Of a stretch of DNA of 64,000 nucleotides, positions 62,898-64,000 are shown one piece after another (position 1 is the stretch's first letter; every line of letters begins with the position of its first letter). Under the pieces are notes generated by a model, which made no database searches, was not told where the DNA came from, and saw only the letters and a program-made list of their open reading frames with translations. The DNA comes from Mesorhizobium loti R88b (GTDB taxonomy: Bacteria; Pseudomonadota; Alphaproteobacteria; Rhizobiales; Rhizobiaceae), in the NCBI RefSeq assembly GCF_013170845.1, contig NZ_CP033367.1, forward strand, positions 5,891,001-5,955,000, in the 5' to 3' direction. Position numbers and translations under genes: made by a program.

Positions 62898-64000
62898 ATG
62901 CTCGACCAGTCCAACGAACTCGCCGCCTGGGATCGCGACCACTTCTTCCATCCCTCGACCCATATGGGTACGCACGCGCGAGGCGAGAGCCCGACGCGCA
63001 TCATGGCTGGCGGTGAAGGCGTCACCGTCTGGGACAACAATGGCAAGAAGAGCATCGATGCCTTTGCCGGCCTCTATTGCGTCAATGTCGGCTATGGCCG
63101 CCAGAAAATTGCTGATGCCATCGCGACCCAGGCGAAGAACCTTGCCTACTACCACGCCTATGTCGGGCATGGCACCGAGGCCTCGATCACGCTTGCCAAG
63201 ATGATCATCGACCGCGCGCCCAGGGGCATGTCGAGGGTCTATTTCGGCCTCTCCGGCTCGGACGCCAACGAAACCAACATCAAGCTGATCTGGTATTACA
63301 ACAATGTGCTGGGACGGCCGGAGAAGAAGAAGATCATCTCGCGCTGGCGCGGCTATCACGGCTCGGGCGTGATGACGGGATCGCTGACCGGGCTCGACCT
63401 GTTTCACAACGCCTTCGACCTGCCGCGTGCGCCGGTCCTGCACACCGAGGCGCCCTATTATTTTCGCCGCGCCGATCGCTCGATGAGCGAAGAGCAGTTC
63501 TCGCAGCACTGCGCCGACAAGCTCGAGGAGATGATCCTGGCTGAGGGTCCTGAAACCGTCGCCGCCTTCATCGGCGAACCGATCCTCGGCACCGGCGGTA
63601 TCGTGCCGCCGCCGGCCGGCTACTGGGAGAAGATCCAGGCCGTACTGAAGAAGTATGACGTGCTGCTGGTCGCCGACGAAGTGGTGACGGGCTTCGGTCG
63701 GCTGGGCACCATGTTCGGCTCCGACCATTACGGCATCAAGCCGGACCTGATCACCATCGCCAAGGGGCTGACCTCTGCCTACGCGCCGCTGTCGGGCGTG
63801 ATCGTCGCCGACAAGATATGGCAGGTGCTGGTGCAAGGTTCCGACAGGCTTGGCTCGCTCGGCCATGGCTGGACCTATTCGGCGCATCCGATCTGCGTTG
63901 CCGCCGGCGTCGCCAATCTCGAACTGATCGACGAGATGGACCTGGTGACGAATGCCCGCGAAACCGGCGCCTATTTCCGGGCTGAACTGGCCAAGGCGGT
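62898..64000 (+). CDS. doeD: Diaminobutyrate transaminase DoeD, 3' end outside window
   Basis: Open to the right edge; 367 complete codons visible of a class III aminotransferase (usually about 450-460). PLP-binding Lys is in TIAKGLTSAYAPLSG and the Asp in LVADEVVTGFGRLG. It converts 2,4-diaminobutyrate to aspartate semialdehyde. AAGGAG lies eight bases before ATG 62898, 33 bases after doeC. Confidence 0.88.
   Translation, partial: MLDQSNELAAWDRDHFFHPSTHMGTHARGESPTRIMAGGEGVTVWDNNGKKSIDAFAGLYCVNVGYGRQKIADAIATQAKNLAYYHAYVGHGTEASITLAKMIIDRAPRGMSRVYFGLSGSDANETNIKLIWYYNNVLGRPEKKKIISRWRGYHGSGVMTGSLTGLDLFHNAFDLPRAPVLHTEAPYYFRRADRSMSEEQFSQHCADKLEEMILAEGPETVAAFIGEPILGTGGIVPPPAGYWEKIQAVLKKYDVLLVADEVVTGFGRLGTMFGSDHYGIKPDLITIAKGLTSAYAPLSGVIVADKIWQVLVQGSDRLGSLGHGWTYSAHPICVAAGVANLELIDEMDLVTNARETGAYFRAELAKA

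Noticed and set aside
61293..63887. 864-codon open frame on the minus strand
   Set aside because: It is antisense to doeC and doeD, which have full catalytic motifs. The product is rich in Arg, His, Asp and Gly with no family signature, as expected for a high-GC antisense shadow.

Overview
The window is a GC-rich, densely coded stretch of bacterial chromosome or large replicon with short intergenic gaps (none above 300 bases). Gene content points to an alphaproteobacterium of the Rhizobiales, most likely Mesorhizobium-like: many ABC importers of soil and osmolyte solutes, the rhizobial layout of the ectoine ehu/eut cluster, an aminoethylphosphonate cluster that uses the phosphonoacetate route known from Sinorhizobium, and RIME-like palindromic intergenic elements. 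I saw no rRNA, tRNA, CRISPR array, insertion sequence or prophage. Taxonomy is inferred from gene content only.

Region by region. (1) 1-5.3 kb: a partial phosphotransferase-type gene coupled to an M20 deacylase, diverging from a GNAT acetyltransferase coupled to a MalT-like LuxR regulator. (2) 5.35-11 kb: a class II histone-deacetylase-like amidohydrolase in one operon with a branched-chain-type (LIV/urea/amide) ABC importer. (3) 11-17.6 kb: acetolactate-synthase-like TPP enzyme, a LysR/quinone-oxidoreductase-type divergent pair, a zinc-ribbon protein, a Tim44-domain protein and a lactonase. (4) 17.7-29.85 kb: a probable sugar or sugar-acid utilisation locus around an IclR regulator: MaoC, class III CoA-transferase, a binding-protein homologue without a signal peptide, an amidohydrolase (possible lactonase), a complete sugar ABC transporter, an enolase-superfamily dehydratase, a rhamnose-type mutarotase, a Gfo/Idh dehydrogenase and a second MaoC.

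(5) 29.86-43.5 kb: a full 2-aminoethylphosphonate (AEP) module: transporter phnSTUV, phnW, phnY, phnA, the (R)-1-hydroxy-AEP ammonia-lyase pbfA, a D-2-hydroxyacid dehydrogenase of unknown role, a Na/Pi cotransporter that could dispose of the released phosphate, and a divergent LysR regulator. Three copies of a 25-base AT-rich motif precede phnS, phnW and the regulator/cotransporter pair and look like its operator. (6) 43.5-50.9 kb: a dimethylglycine-dehydrogenase-like flavoprotein, DeoR and GntR regulators, an acyltransferase, an HD-domain hydrolase and a GlxA-type AraC regulator with an exact 12-base inverted repeat in the shared promoter.

(7) 50.9-64 kb: the ectoine/5-hydroxyectoine uptake and catabolism cluster: enuR, ehuABCD, eutABC, doeA and doeB leftward, and an AsnC regulator, doeC and doeD rightward (doeD runs off the window). 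Ectoine is imported by EhuABCD, opened by DoeA, deacetylated by DoeB, transaminated by DoeD and oxidised to aspartate by DoeC; EutABC handle hydroxyectoine. Parts 5 and 7 are well supported. The substrates of parts 2 and 4 are not known from sequence, and part 4 is the best place to look for an undescribed pathway.
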